The notes under the pieces were generated by a model that saw nothing but the letters and a program-made list of their open reading frames with translations, had not been told where the DNA came from and searched no databases. From an uncultured Oscillibacter sp. (lineage in GTDB: Bacteria; Bacillota; Clostridia; Oscillospirales; Oscillospiraceae), in NCBI GenBank assembly GCA_904393855.1, contig CAJFNE010000031.1, positions 1 to 13,483 on the forward strand: a stretch of DNA of 13,483 nt. Direction: 5' to 3'. The position numbers were made by a program, and so were the translations under genes. Below, piece after piece: positions 7,300 to 13,483 of this stretch. Each line of letters starts with the position of its first letter. Position 1 is the stretch's first letter.

Positions 7300-8115
7300 T
7301 CACAGGAATACCGCGTTTTCCTTGGGCTCCGTGAAATGCTGCTCCAGCATCTCCACATGGCTCAGGAATGCGGGGTCGTCAAAGTACTTGGCGTGCTTCG
7401 TGCACTTGCGGACGCAGCACTGGCATTTGATGCAGGTGCCCGGTACCTCCGCCACATTCCGCGGATCGATGGCCCCCATGGGACACAGGCGGGCGCAGGC
7501 GCCGCAGTAGGTGCACTTCCCCAGGTCCGTCTGGGGCTTGGCCTGGAGGAACTTCACCGGCTGGCCGTCCGCCCCCTTGGGTATGTAGTAGGCGGCGTCC
7601 GGGTCTCCCGGCACTGTCACCAGGGCATCGTCTCCCGCCTGGATCTTGCGGGCGACCTTTCCGGCAAACTCCCGCATCTGCCGCTGGTCATCCCAGTCGG
7701 GGCGCCCCTCCCCCAGCAGGTCTGTAAAGGCGTGCCGCCCCACAAAGGCCCCCGCCGCCACGGGGCGGAAGCCGTCCGACTCCAGCACCGCCCGCAGCTC
7801 CGCCAGGGAGTTGTCATAGCTGCGGTTCCCAAACAGCACCACCGCCACGGCCCTCGCGTCGCCGCCCCGAAGAGCCCGCCGGAAATCCGGCAGAATCTTG
7901 TTGGGCAGCTTGCCCGCGTAGGTGGGGGAGCCCACGACTACCAAGTCCTCCGCTGTAAAGGCGTAGTCCTTGGCCCGCTCCGCCGGGCGGGTGAAAGGAA
8001 TCCGCTCCAGCGGCAGCTCCAGCCGGGCCGCCAGCTCCTCGGCAATGGTGTTCACCGCCTTGTCCGTGGTTCCCGTGGCGCTGTAATACAGCGCCCAGAC
8101 TCTCTTGATCTCCAT
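7300..8115 (-). CDS. EFR1-type flavodoxin-ferredoxin fusion
   Basis: A 271-residue cytosolic electron carrier that joins a flavodoxin-like domain (about 1-160) to a two-cluster ferredoxin domain (about 197-242). The FMN phosphate loop is YSATGTTDKA (11-20), and VGSPTYAGKLPN (61-72) forms the second flavin-contact region. Cluster 1 ligands are C201, C204, C207 and C211 (CTYCGACARLCP); cluster 2 ligands are C228, C231, C234 and C238, with an extra Cys233. This layout matches the EFR1 family of Clostridia, whose partners are not known. ATG 8115 follows AAGGAGGAG; the ATG at 8139 lies in the upstream hairpin region and is rejected. It is the last gene of the minus-strand run, separated from the four-cysteine gene by a long hairpin. 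Confidence 0.9.
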   Translation of the reverse strand: MEIKRVWALYYSATGTTDKAVNTIAEELAARLELPLERIPFTRPAERAKDYAFTAEDLVVVGSPTYAGKLPNKILPDFRRALRGGDARAVAVVLFGNRSYDNSLAELRAVLESDGFRPVAAGAFVGRHAFTDLLGEGRPDWDDQRQMREFAGKVARKIQAGDDALVTVPGDPDAAYYIPKGADGQPVKFLQAKPQTDLGKCTYCGACARLCPMGAIDPRNVAEVPGTCIKCQCCVRKCTKHAKYFDDPAFLSHVEMLEQHFTEPKENAVFL

Positions 8116-8135
8116 CGTCCGCTCCTCCTTTTGCG

Positions 8136-8169
8136 GCAACAGGCGCCTGGAAATCCGGGCGCCTGTTGC
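8136..8169 (-). terminator. Long hairpin between the four-cysteine gene and the EFR1 gene
   Basis: GCAACAGGCGCC (8136-8147) pairs with GGCGCCTGTTGC (8158-8169), and the stem can extend by one T-G and two G-C pairs to an AAAT loop. It starts four bases after the upstream stop codon and ends about 20 bases before ATG 8115. On the minus strand the bases that follow are CGCAAAAGG, with no U-run. It may be a weak terminator, a message-end stabiliser or a processing site; I cannot tell which. Confidence 0.5.
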
Positions 8170-8173
8170 TGAT

Positions 8174-8383
8174 TCACAGTGAAAAATCCGTCTCGCTCAG
8201 ATTGTCGGTGTCCAGCGCCGCCGGGCGGGGGGGTACCCGCTTGAGCGGGTCGTACTGGAAGGCCCTGCAGGCGTGCTCCACCGGCACGATGCCCCGCTTG
8301 ACACAGGCCACCTCCCGATCGTTGATTTGCTGGCCCCGCCGGCAGTAGGCGCACCGGGGGTCGATATTCTTGCGAAACAGCAT
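8174..8383 (-). CDS. Small four-cysteine protein of unknown function
   Basis: A 69-residue protein with cysteines at 11, 14, 27 and 39 (CAYC, then single cysteines in VACVKRG and HACRAF), an arrangement that suggests one bound metal ion. The conserved-looking core continues as FQYDPLKRVPPRP (42-54) and ends in an acidic, hydrophobic tail, LSETDFSL. I recall similar unnamed short proteins in Clostridia but no assigned function. ATG 8383 is preceded by GGAGGAG, a strong ribosome binding site. The gene starts 22 bases after the ClpE-type stop codon and is clearly in the same transcript, so a link to the unfoldase (adaptor, substrate or regulator) is possible but unproven. The composition matches the neighbours, and the strong ribosome binding site argues for a real gene. 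Confidence 0.75.
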   Translation of the reverse strand: MLFRKNIDPRCAYCRRGQQINDREVACVKRGIVPVEHACRAFQYDPLKRVPPRPAALDTDNLSETDFSL

Positions 8384-8405
8384 GGGGCTCCTCCTCTCCT
8401 CCGTC

Positions 8406-10724
8406 TTACAGGCAGTACAGCTTGATGGCGCCGTCCTCCTCCGTGGCCCGGATCTGGGTCACCGGGTGCTCGTAGCTGTCGATGATCTCCGTGGCCATGG
8501 GGTCTTCCAGCTCTTTCTGGATGGTCCGCCGGAGGTTCCGGGCGCCGTAGGTCCGGGAGTAGGACTTCTTTGTCAGAAGTGCCACCAGCGCGTCGTCATA
8601 GGTAAAGGTGATGCCTTTCTCCGCCAGGGAAGCCGCCAGCTCCTTCAGCATGATGCGGGCGATGCCCTGGAAGTTCTCCTCGCTGAGGCGATTGAAAGTG
8701 ATCACCGCGTCCACCCGGTTGATGAACTCCGGCCGCAGGAACTGCTGCAGGGCTTTCATAGCCCGGTCGCTGTCCTGCTCCCGCTGGGTGCGGTCAAAGC
8801 CCACGGTGCCCTCCTTGGTAGCGCTGCCGGCGTTGGAGGTCATGACGATAATGGTGTTCTCAAAGTTCACTTTCCGACCGTGGGCGTCGGTGATCTCGCC
8901 GTCGTCCAGAATCTGCAGCAGCACGTTCAGCACGTCGGGGTGGGCTTTCTCGATCTCGTCAAAGAGCACCACGGCGTAGGGCTTGCGGCGGATCTTCTCC
9001 GTCAGCTGGCCCGCCTCGTCGTAGCCCACGTAGCCCGGCGGGGAGCCCACGATCCGGGACACGGAGTGCTTCTCCATGAACTCGGACATGTCCAGCCGGA
9101 TCAGGGCGTCCGGCGTGTTGAACATGTCGATGGCCAGCTGCTTGACCAGCTCCGTCTTGCCCACGCCGGTGGGGCCCACGAAGATGAAGCTGACGGGCTT
9201 GTGCTTGGGGCTGATACCCACCCGGTTGCGCCGCACGGCGGCGGACACGGCCTCGATGGCCTCGTCCTGGCCGATGATATGCTGTTTGAGGCGGTCTTCC
9301 AGCTGACTCAGGCGCTGGAACTCCTGCTCCCGAATTTTGGCGGCGGGAATTTTGGTCCACAGCTCGATGACATGGGCCAGGTTGTCCATGCTCAGCTGGG
9401 GGTCCCCCTTCTCCAGCAGGGCGTTCAGCTCCGTGTTCAGCTGCAGCTCCCGGCTCTTCAGGAAAGCCATCCGCTCATAGTCGGGCTCCTTGCCCTCCTG
9501 GTTGGCCTGCTCCTCCAGCAGGGTCCGCTCCTTCTCGTAGTCGTCCAGCTCCCGCTGAATCTCCATCCGCCGGGAGATGTCCGGGTCCTTCAGATTCAGG
9601 TCGGAGCAGGCCTCGTCGATCAGATCGATGGCCTTGTCCGGCAGGAAGCGGTCCGTGATGTAGCGCTCGGAGAGCAGCACCGCCTGGCGGAGAATCCCGT
9701 CGGAGATCTTCACCCCGTGGAACTTCTCATAGTTGGGGGCCAGGCCCTTGAGGATCTTGATGGAGTCCTCGATGGAGGGCTCGTTCACTGTCACCGGCTG
9801 GAACCGCCGCTCCAGGGCGGTGTCCTTCTCGATGGACTTGCGGTACTCGTTGAAGGTGGTGGCGCCGATCACCTGGATCTCTCCCCGGGAGAGGGCGGGC
9901 TTTAAGATATTGGCGGCGTTCATGCTGCCCTCGGCGTCGCCGGCGCCGGCAATGTTGTGGATCTCGTCGATCATGAGGATGATGTTCCCCAGGCGCTTCA
10001 CCTCGTCGATGAGGCCTTTCATCCGGCTCTCAAACTGCCCCCGGAACTGGGTACCGGCCACCAGGGCCGTCAGATCCAGCAGGTGAACCTCCTTGTCCCG
10101 CAGCTTGAAAGGGACGTCGCCGTTCACGATCCGCTGGGCCAGCCCCTCGGCGATGGCGGTCTTGCCAACGCCGGGCTCGCCGATCAGGCAGGGGTTGTTC
10201 TTCTGGCGGCGGTTGAGGATCTGGATGACCCGCTCGATTTCCTCCTCCCGGCCGATGACCGGGTCCAGCTTGCCGTCCGCGGCCTTTTGGGTCAGGGAGA
10301 TGCAGTAGTTCTCCAGATACTTCCGCTTCCCGTTCTTGTTCTCTTTCTTCTCCCGGCGCTCCCGCTGTTGGCCGCCCTCCTCGGCGCTCTCCTCCTTGGA
10401 CACGTCCCCGCCGGAGAACAGCCGGTTCAGGAAGGGGAACGTGGCGGTCTTGCCCTCTTCCTCCTCCCCGTCGGTCTCATCCCCGCCGGGCAGGTCCTCC
10501 ACGTTCTCCACGCCGTTCATGGCCTGGAGCATTTCATTGTTCAGGGTATCCAGATCCTCGTCGGAGATCCCCATGCGCTTCATCATGTCGTCCACCTGGG
10601 GCAGTCCCAGCTCCTTGGCGCACTTCAGGCACAGGCCCTCGTTCACGGTCTGGTTCCCATCCATTTTGGAGATGAACACCACCGCGACATTCTTCTTACA
10701 TCTTGAGCATAATGTAGGCTGCAT
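8406..10724 (-). CDS. ClpE-type AAA+ unfoldase with N-terminal zinc finger
   Basis: A 772-residue ATP-dependent unfoldase that should feed proteins to ClpP. It opens with a zinc finger C6-x2-C9-x22-C32-x2-C35, the spacing known from Gram-positive ClpE; there is no double ClpN repeat as in ClpC. A long acidic and then basic linker (about 40-135) follows. AAA domain 1 has Walker A GEPGVGKT (182-189) and Walker B LMIDE (250-254). A short coiled-coil M region lies at about 380-440. AAA domain 2 has GPTGVGKT (517-524) and VVLFDE (585-590). VGF (641-643), after TSNAG, fits the ClpP-docking loop. The length exceeds B. subtilis ClpE (about 700), mainly in the linker. ATG 10724 follows GGGAGG. I see no CtsR-type heptad repeat upstream; the gene follows cvpA by 55 bases. 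Confidence 0.92.
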   Translation of the reverse strand: MQPTLCSRCKKNVAVVFISKMDGNQTVNEGLCLKCAKELGLPQVDDMMKRMGISDEDLDTLNNEMLQAMNGVENVEDLPGGDETDGEEEEGKTATFPFLNRLFSGGDVSKEESAEEGGQQRERREKKENKNGKRKYLENYCISLTQKAADGKLDPVIGREEEIERVIQILNRRQKNNPCLIGEPGVGKTAIAEGLAQRIVNGDVPFKLRDKEVHLLDLTALVAGTQFRGQFESRMKGLIDEVKRLGNIILMIDEIHNIAGAGDAEGSMNAANILKPALSRGEIQVIGATTFNEYRKSIEKDTALERRFQPVTVNEPSIEDSIKILKGLAPNYEKFHGVKISDGILRQAVLLSERYITDRFLPDKAIDLIDEACSDLNLKDPDISRRMEIQRELDDYEKERTLLEEQANQEGKEPDYERMAFLKSRELQLNTELNALLEKGDPQLSMDNLAHVIELWTKIPAAKIREQEFQRLSQLEDRLKQHIIGQDEAIEAVSAAVRRNRVGISPKHKPVSFIFVGPTGVGKTELVKQLAIDMFNTPDALIRLDMSEFMEKHSVSRIVGSPPGYVGYDEAGQLTEKIRRKPYAVVLFDEIEKAHPDVLNVLLQILDDGEITDAHGRKVNFENTIIVMTSNAGSATKEGTVGFDRTQREQDSDRAMKALQQFLRPEFINRVDAVITFNRLSEENFQGIARIMLKELAASLAEKGITFTYDDALVALLTKKSYSRTYGARNLRRTIQKELEDPMATEIIDSYEHPVTQIRATEEDGAIKLYCL

Positions 10725-10779
10725 CTTGTACCTCCCGAATCTTCAGCGGCCTTCCGCCGCCGAAAGCGCCCTCACCGTC

Positions 10780-11433
10780 TCAGGACAGCCAGGCCGCGAA
10801 TCTATGTAGAATAAGGCTGTCCTCCAGGGACACGCCCAGATGCTGCAAAACCAGCGTCAAAACCAGCAGCACAGCCAGCCCCTCCAGCAGGCCCACCAGA
10901 GCGCCGCCCACGGCGTTGGCCCCGTGGAGCACCGGCAGCTTCAGCGCCAGGTCCAGGAACTTTGCCAGCAGGCGCAGCAAAATCAGCAGCACCGCGAAAG
11001 CCAGCAGGAACAGCACACCGTAGAGGATCGGCTCCGTCACGCACTCCGCTACCGCAGTCAGCAGGGAGACGCCGGTGTCCCGCACAGCCTCCCGGGCCTG
11101 CTCCGCCAGGGTCTCCAAGCGGTCCTCGCCCACGCCCAGCAGTCCCAGCAAATCCTCTGCGCCGAAGTCCTCCTCCGGCATCTGGTCCGGCTGATCCTCC
11201 GGGGACTCCAGCGCCTCGTCCAGCTGCGCTTCTATGCGCTGTTCGATCACGGGACGCACCAATTCCACTGCGGGCCGGGTCAGCGTCTCCGCCGCCACCC
11301 GCGCCCCGGCAATGGCCAGTACGATCACCAGGAGTCCCGCCAGGGCCCGGAATAAGCCCCGCCGGGCGCCATATATGGCAAACCCCAGCAAAATGGCCGC
11401 CGCAACGATGTCTATTATAGCAGGTGTCGCCAC
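10780..11433 (-). CDS. CvpA family membrane protein
   Basis: A 217-residue integral membrane protein of the CvpA family (PF02674). The first two hydrophobic segments are about residues 6-22 and 29-47, split by the short basic turn YGARRG, which is typical of CvpA. An acidic, soluble stretch (about 65-125) is followed by two more segments at about 135-157 and 173-197. CvpA was named for colicin V production in E. coli but in Gram-positives its role is unclear; cell-envelope or membrane roles have been proposed. The start codon is GTG at 11431-11433, since no ATG fits the family start; AAAGG and TAGGA lie just upstream. It sits 58 bases after the DUF5711 stop codon and 55 before the ClpE-type start, on one transcript. 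Confidence 0.85.
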   Translation of the reverse strand: MATPAIIDIVAAAILLGFAIYGARRGLFRALAGLLVIVLAIAGARVAAETLTRPAVELVRPVIEQRIEAQLDEALESPEDQPDQMPEEDFGAEDLLGLLGVGEDRLETLAEQAREAVRDTGVSLLTAVAECVTEPILYGVLFLLAFAVLLILLRLLAKFLDLALKLPVLHGANAVGGALVGLLEGLAVLLVLTLVLQHLGVSLEDSLILHRFAAWLS

Positions 11434-11491
11434 GATTTCCTACCTTTCCGCATGTAAACGTTTTGTGAATTCCCCCCTTAATTTCTGGGGA

Positions 11492-12673
11492 TCAAGGCAA
11501 AAAGAGGCTGGCATACTCCATGGACAGCAGCAGCGCCGATCCATCCGTGCGCATCAGCACGTCGGAGGCGTAGTCCGTCCCCTCCAAAACTGCGTACTCC
11601 TGCAGATCGGAGTTGTAGATCACCAGGCTGTCCGTATACAGCACCGCCAGGTACCGGCCGGCGGCGGAGATGCTCAGCACCTCCCGGTTCACGTCCAGGG
11701 AGGCGATCTCCTCCCCGTCCTCCCCCACCGTCACCAGGCGGCCCACGCTGCCGGAGCGGTAGCGGTTCAGAAGCAGGGCGGCAAAGCCGTCCCCGTTCAG
11801 GTCATAGCCCCGCAGGTAGTCCCCCTGATAGCTGTAAGTGGCCTCCACCTCACCGTCCACGCCGGCAAAGGTCAGGCAGGTATCCGACACGGTGACCAGC
11901 CGGTTCCCCCACGACGTGACCGCCGCCACCAGGCCGTCCGTCACGTCGTAGTCCGCGGCGGGCTCCTCCTCGTCCAGCCGGTAGATCACCAGGTTGCTGA
12001 CAAACGTCCCCGCCTCCTGGCCCAGGGTCACCGCCGCCAGGTGGGAATCCCCCACCACGCAGGCGTCCGTCACGAACCGCTGGGAGGCGTTGAACTCGAA
12101 GATCAAATCCAAATCCGCGTCGTAGACGGAGACGCAGCCCTTGCTGGTCTGCCGCTGGGCCGTCACCGCCAGGTATCCGTCCTCGTTGAGGTTGGCCGCG
12201 ATGAACGGCTCCCCCGTGTTGGCGGTCAGGTGCAGCAGCTCCCCGTCCTGATCCAACACATACAGCTCCGAGCCGCCCACATCATAGGCCACCGCCCGGT
12301 CGCCGCTCTGCGCCAGGGCCGGCGAGGCCATGCTCACCGCCGTGGACCAGACCTCCTCCCCGTCCCGGTCCAGGATGGAGAGTCCGGTGTTGGACAGCAC
12401 CACCAGCCGCTCCCCCAGCGCCGCGAAGCGGTTGTTGGAGGAAGCGTCATAGCGGTAGACCGCCGGGTCCTCCTCCGTCTGCCCCTGGTAGCTGAAAAAG
12501 CGCCGCAGGACGTCAAAGCCGGTGCCGTCCCGATAGGCCGCCGCCAGCACCACCGCCAGCACTACCGCCAGGATCAGGAAGAAGCGCAGAAACCGCCGGG
12601 GGCCCCGGGACTTCTTCTCCGCCTCCGCCTCGCCGTCGTCGTCATTCCAGATGTCATGGGTTTGTTCCGCCAT
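11492..12673 (-). CDS. DUF5711 membrane-anchored beta-propeller protein
   Basis: A 393-residue protein with an acidic cytoplasmic N-terminus (1-20), a basic stretch (21-30) and one transmembrane helix (about 29-47). The rest should lie outside the cell. It is built of repeated beta-rich units with D-x-D-G-E turns, for example LDRDGEEVW (101-109), LDQDGELLHL (140-149) and VGEDGEEIA (316-324), as in a WD40/PQQ-like propeller. This architecture matches DUF5711 (PF18975), common in Oscillospiraceae and without known function. ATG 12673 was chosen because GAGGA lies 11 bases upstream; ATGs at 12685 and 12691 lack a suitable site. The start overlaps the end of truA by 20 bases, which suggests translational coupling. 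Confidence 0.8.
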   Translation of the reverse strand: MAEQTHDIWNDDDGEAEAEKKSRGPRRFLRFFLILAVVLAVVLAAAYRDGTGFDVLRRFFSYQGQTEEDPAVYRYDASSNNRFAALGERLVVLSNTGLSILDRDGEEVWSTAVSMASPALAQSGDRAVAYDVGGSELYVLDQDGELLHLTANTGEPFIAANLNEDGYLAVTAQRQTSKGCVSVYDADLDLIFEFNASQRFVTDACVVGDSHLAAVTLGQEAGTFVSNLVIYRLDEEEPAADYDVTDGLVAAVTSWGNRLVTVSDTCLTFAGVDGEVEATYSYQGDYLRGYDLNGDGFAALLLNRYRSGSVGRLVTVGEDGEEIASLDVNREVLSISAAGRYLAVLYTDSLVIYNSDLQEYAVLEGTDYASDVLMRTDGSALLLSMEYASLFLP

Positions 12674-13421
12674 TGAGCCGTTCATCCTCATACCAAAGTC
12701 TTGTCAGGTACAGTCCGCCCGGGGGGACCGTGGGGCCCGCCAGGGAGCGGTCCCGGCTCTCCAGGATGCCGGGGATATCCTCCGGGCGGAATTTTCCCTC
12801 CGCCGCGTAGAGTACGGTGCCGGTGATGGCCCGTACCATGTTATACAGGAAGCCGTCCGCGCAGACCCGAAGCTCCAGCAGTTCCCCGCTGCGCTCCACG
12901 CTGCACCAGTAGATGGTGCGGACGGTGGTTTTCGTCTCCGTCCCCACATTGCGGACCGCCGCGAAGTCGTGGGTCCCCACGAACATATGGGCTGCCCGGT
13001 TCAGATACGCCTCATCCAGCCGTTTCGGGTAGAAGTAGGCCCGATTCACGTAAAAGGGATTTTTGATGCGGGCGTTATAAATGCGGTAGGTATATTCCTT
13101 CTTCAGGCAGGAGTTGATGGCGTTGAAGTCCTCCGCCACCTCCAGGGCGTCCTGCACGACGATATCCTCCGGCGTGTGGGTGTTGATGGCAAAGGGCAAC
13201 CGCTCCACGGGGATGCGGGACTCCGTCCAGAAGTTCGCCACGTAGTACTCCGCGTGGACGCCGGCGTCCGTCCGGCCGCAGCCGGTCAGCTGCACCGGGC
13301 CGCCGCACACCGCGGCAATGGCCTTTTCCAGGGTCCCGCAGACGGTGACGGCGTTCTTCTGCACCTGCCAGCCGTGGTAGGCGGTGCCGTTATACATGAG
13401 TTTTAGGGCGATGTTACGCAT
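12654..13421 (-). CDS. truA: tRNA pseudouridine(38-40) synthase TruA
   Basis: A 255-residue enzyme that isomerises uridines 38-40 in the anticodon arm of tRNAs to pseudouridine. The catalytic motif GCGRTDAGVHA is at residues 47-57, with the nucleophile Asp52. Other family signatures are YNGTAYHGWQ (10-19), EYTYRI (109-114), FVGTHDFAA (147-155), and DGFLYNMVR (189-197). The length is normal. ATG 13421 is preceded by AAAGGAG (13427-13433), and homology begins at MRNIALKL; an in-frame ATG at 13478 would add 19 unrelated residues and is rejected. It is the first gene of the minus-strand run seen here and overlaps the next gene by 20 bases. In many Firmicutes truA lies after ecf transporter or ribosomal genes; that region is outside the window. 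Confidence 0.97.
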   Translation of the reverse strand: MRNIALKLMYNGTAYHGWQVQKNAVTVCGTLEKAIAAVCGGPVQLTGCGRTDAGVHAEYYVANFWTESRIPVERLPFAINTHTPEDIVVQDALEVAEDFNAINSCLKKEYTYRIYNARIKNPFYVNRAYFYPKRLDEAYLNRAAHMFVGTHDFAAVRNVGTETKTTVRTIYWCSVERSGELLELRVCADGFLYNMVRAITGTVLYAAEGKFRPEDIPGILESRDRSLAGPTVPPGGLYLTRLWYEDERLNGGTNP

Positions 13422-13433
13422 AAGCTCTCCTTT

Positions 13434-13467
13434 GGCGGTTTCACCGCCTGGGGTGCGGTGATCACCG
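13434..13467 (-). promoter_or_regulatory. Competing hairpins before truA
   Basis: Four short complementary segments lie directly before the truA ribosome binding site. GGCGGT (13434-13439) pairs with ACCGCC (13443-13448). TCACCGC (13441-13447) pairs with GCGGTGA (13455-13461). CGGTGA (13456-13461) pairs with TCACCG (13462-13467), a perfect 12-base palindrome. Neighbouring pairings exclude one another, as in attenuators. The window ends 16 bases further, so the upstream context is unknown and a spacer or gene-end hairpin is an alternative. Confidence 0.35.
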
Positions 13468-13483
13468 GGGGATTCCACCCCCC

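Noticed and set aside
8370..9905. A 511-codon plus-strand open frame opposite the ClpE-type gene
   Set aside because: Its translation is rich in Leu, Val, Gly and His with no domain pattern, as expected opposite a GC-rich gene; the minus-strand frame is an unmistakable AAA+ protein.
10725..10779. Possible CtsR operator or separate promoter before the ClpE-type gene
   Set aside because: I found no tandem heptad resembling GGTCAAA and no credible -10/-35 pair; only a small GC-rich hairpin is present.
11234..12676. A 480-codon plus-strand open frame opposite the DUF5711 and cvpA genes
   Set aside because: It spans two real genes and their spacer and has no recognisable domain; it is a shadow of high third-position GC.

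Overview
The window is GC-rich throughout and its codons prefer G or C at the third position. Most genes have strong Shine-Dalgarno sites of the AAGGAG or GGAGG type. The gene families (a ClpE-type unfoldase, EFR1 flavodoxin-ferredoxin, DUF5711, a clostridial TIM-barrel 'hydrolase', a PRK06851-type ATPase) point to a high-GC clostridial gut bacterium of the Oscillospiraceae (Flavonifractor, Lawsonibacter or Oscillibacter type). This placement is inferred from gene content and composition; no database search was done. I see no tRNA, rRNA, CRISPR array, insertion sequence or phage gene, and no stretch over 300 bases lacks a gene. The window looks like ordinary chromosome.

Left part (1-4842): the 3' end of a YgjP/SprT-like metallopeptidase gene is followed closely by an IMP cyclohydrolase (PurO-type) gene, and both end at a strong bidirectional hairpin. 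A small coiled-coil zinc-ribbon protein and glycerol kinase (glpK) lie on the minus strand. Divergent from glpK is an alpha/beta hydrolase of the monoacylglycerol lipase/lysophospholipase type, so one gene may release glycerol and the other phosphorylate it. Their 76-base spacer holds two extended -10 promoters that face each other and overlap within an inverted repeat. Next comes a single TIM-barrel protein of unknown function with its own extended -10 promoter.

Middle (4843-7282): a PRK06851-type P-loop ATPase (minus strand) and a membrane-anchored D-alanyl-D-alanine carboxypeptidase (plus strand) diverge from a 245-base spacer. The spacer contains a promoter and a leader of about 110 nt that can fold strongly upstream of the carboxypeptidase gene.

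Right part (7283-13483): a minus-strand run, probably an operon in its upper part, reads truA (tRNA pseudouridine synthase), a DUF5711 membrane beta-propeller protein, CvpA, a ClpE-type AAA+ unfoldase with an N-terminal zinc finger, and a 69-residue four-cysteine protein. A long hairpin then precedes an EFR1-type flavodoxin-ferredoxin gene. The run starts with a set of mutually exclusive hairpins directly before the truA ribosome binding site and ends at a bidirectional terminator.

The points most worth following up are the four-cysteine protein next to the Clp unfoldase, the ATPase with a degenerate second half and an altered Walker A motif, the face-to-face promoters of glpK and the lipase, and the two structured leaders. 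I do not see a clear new defence or mobile system.
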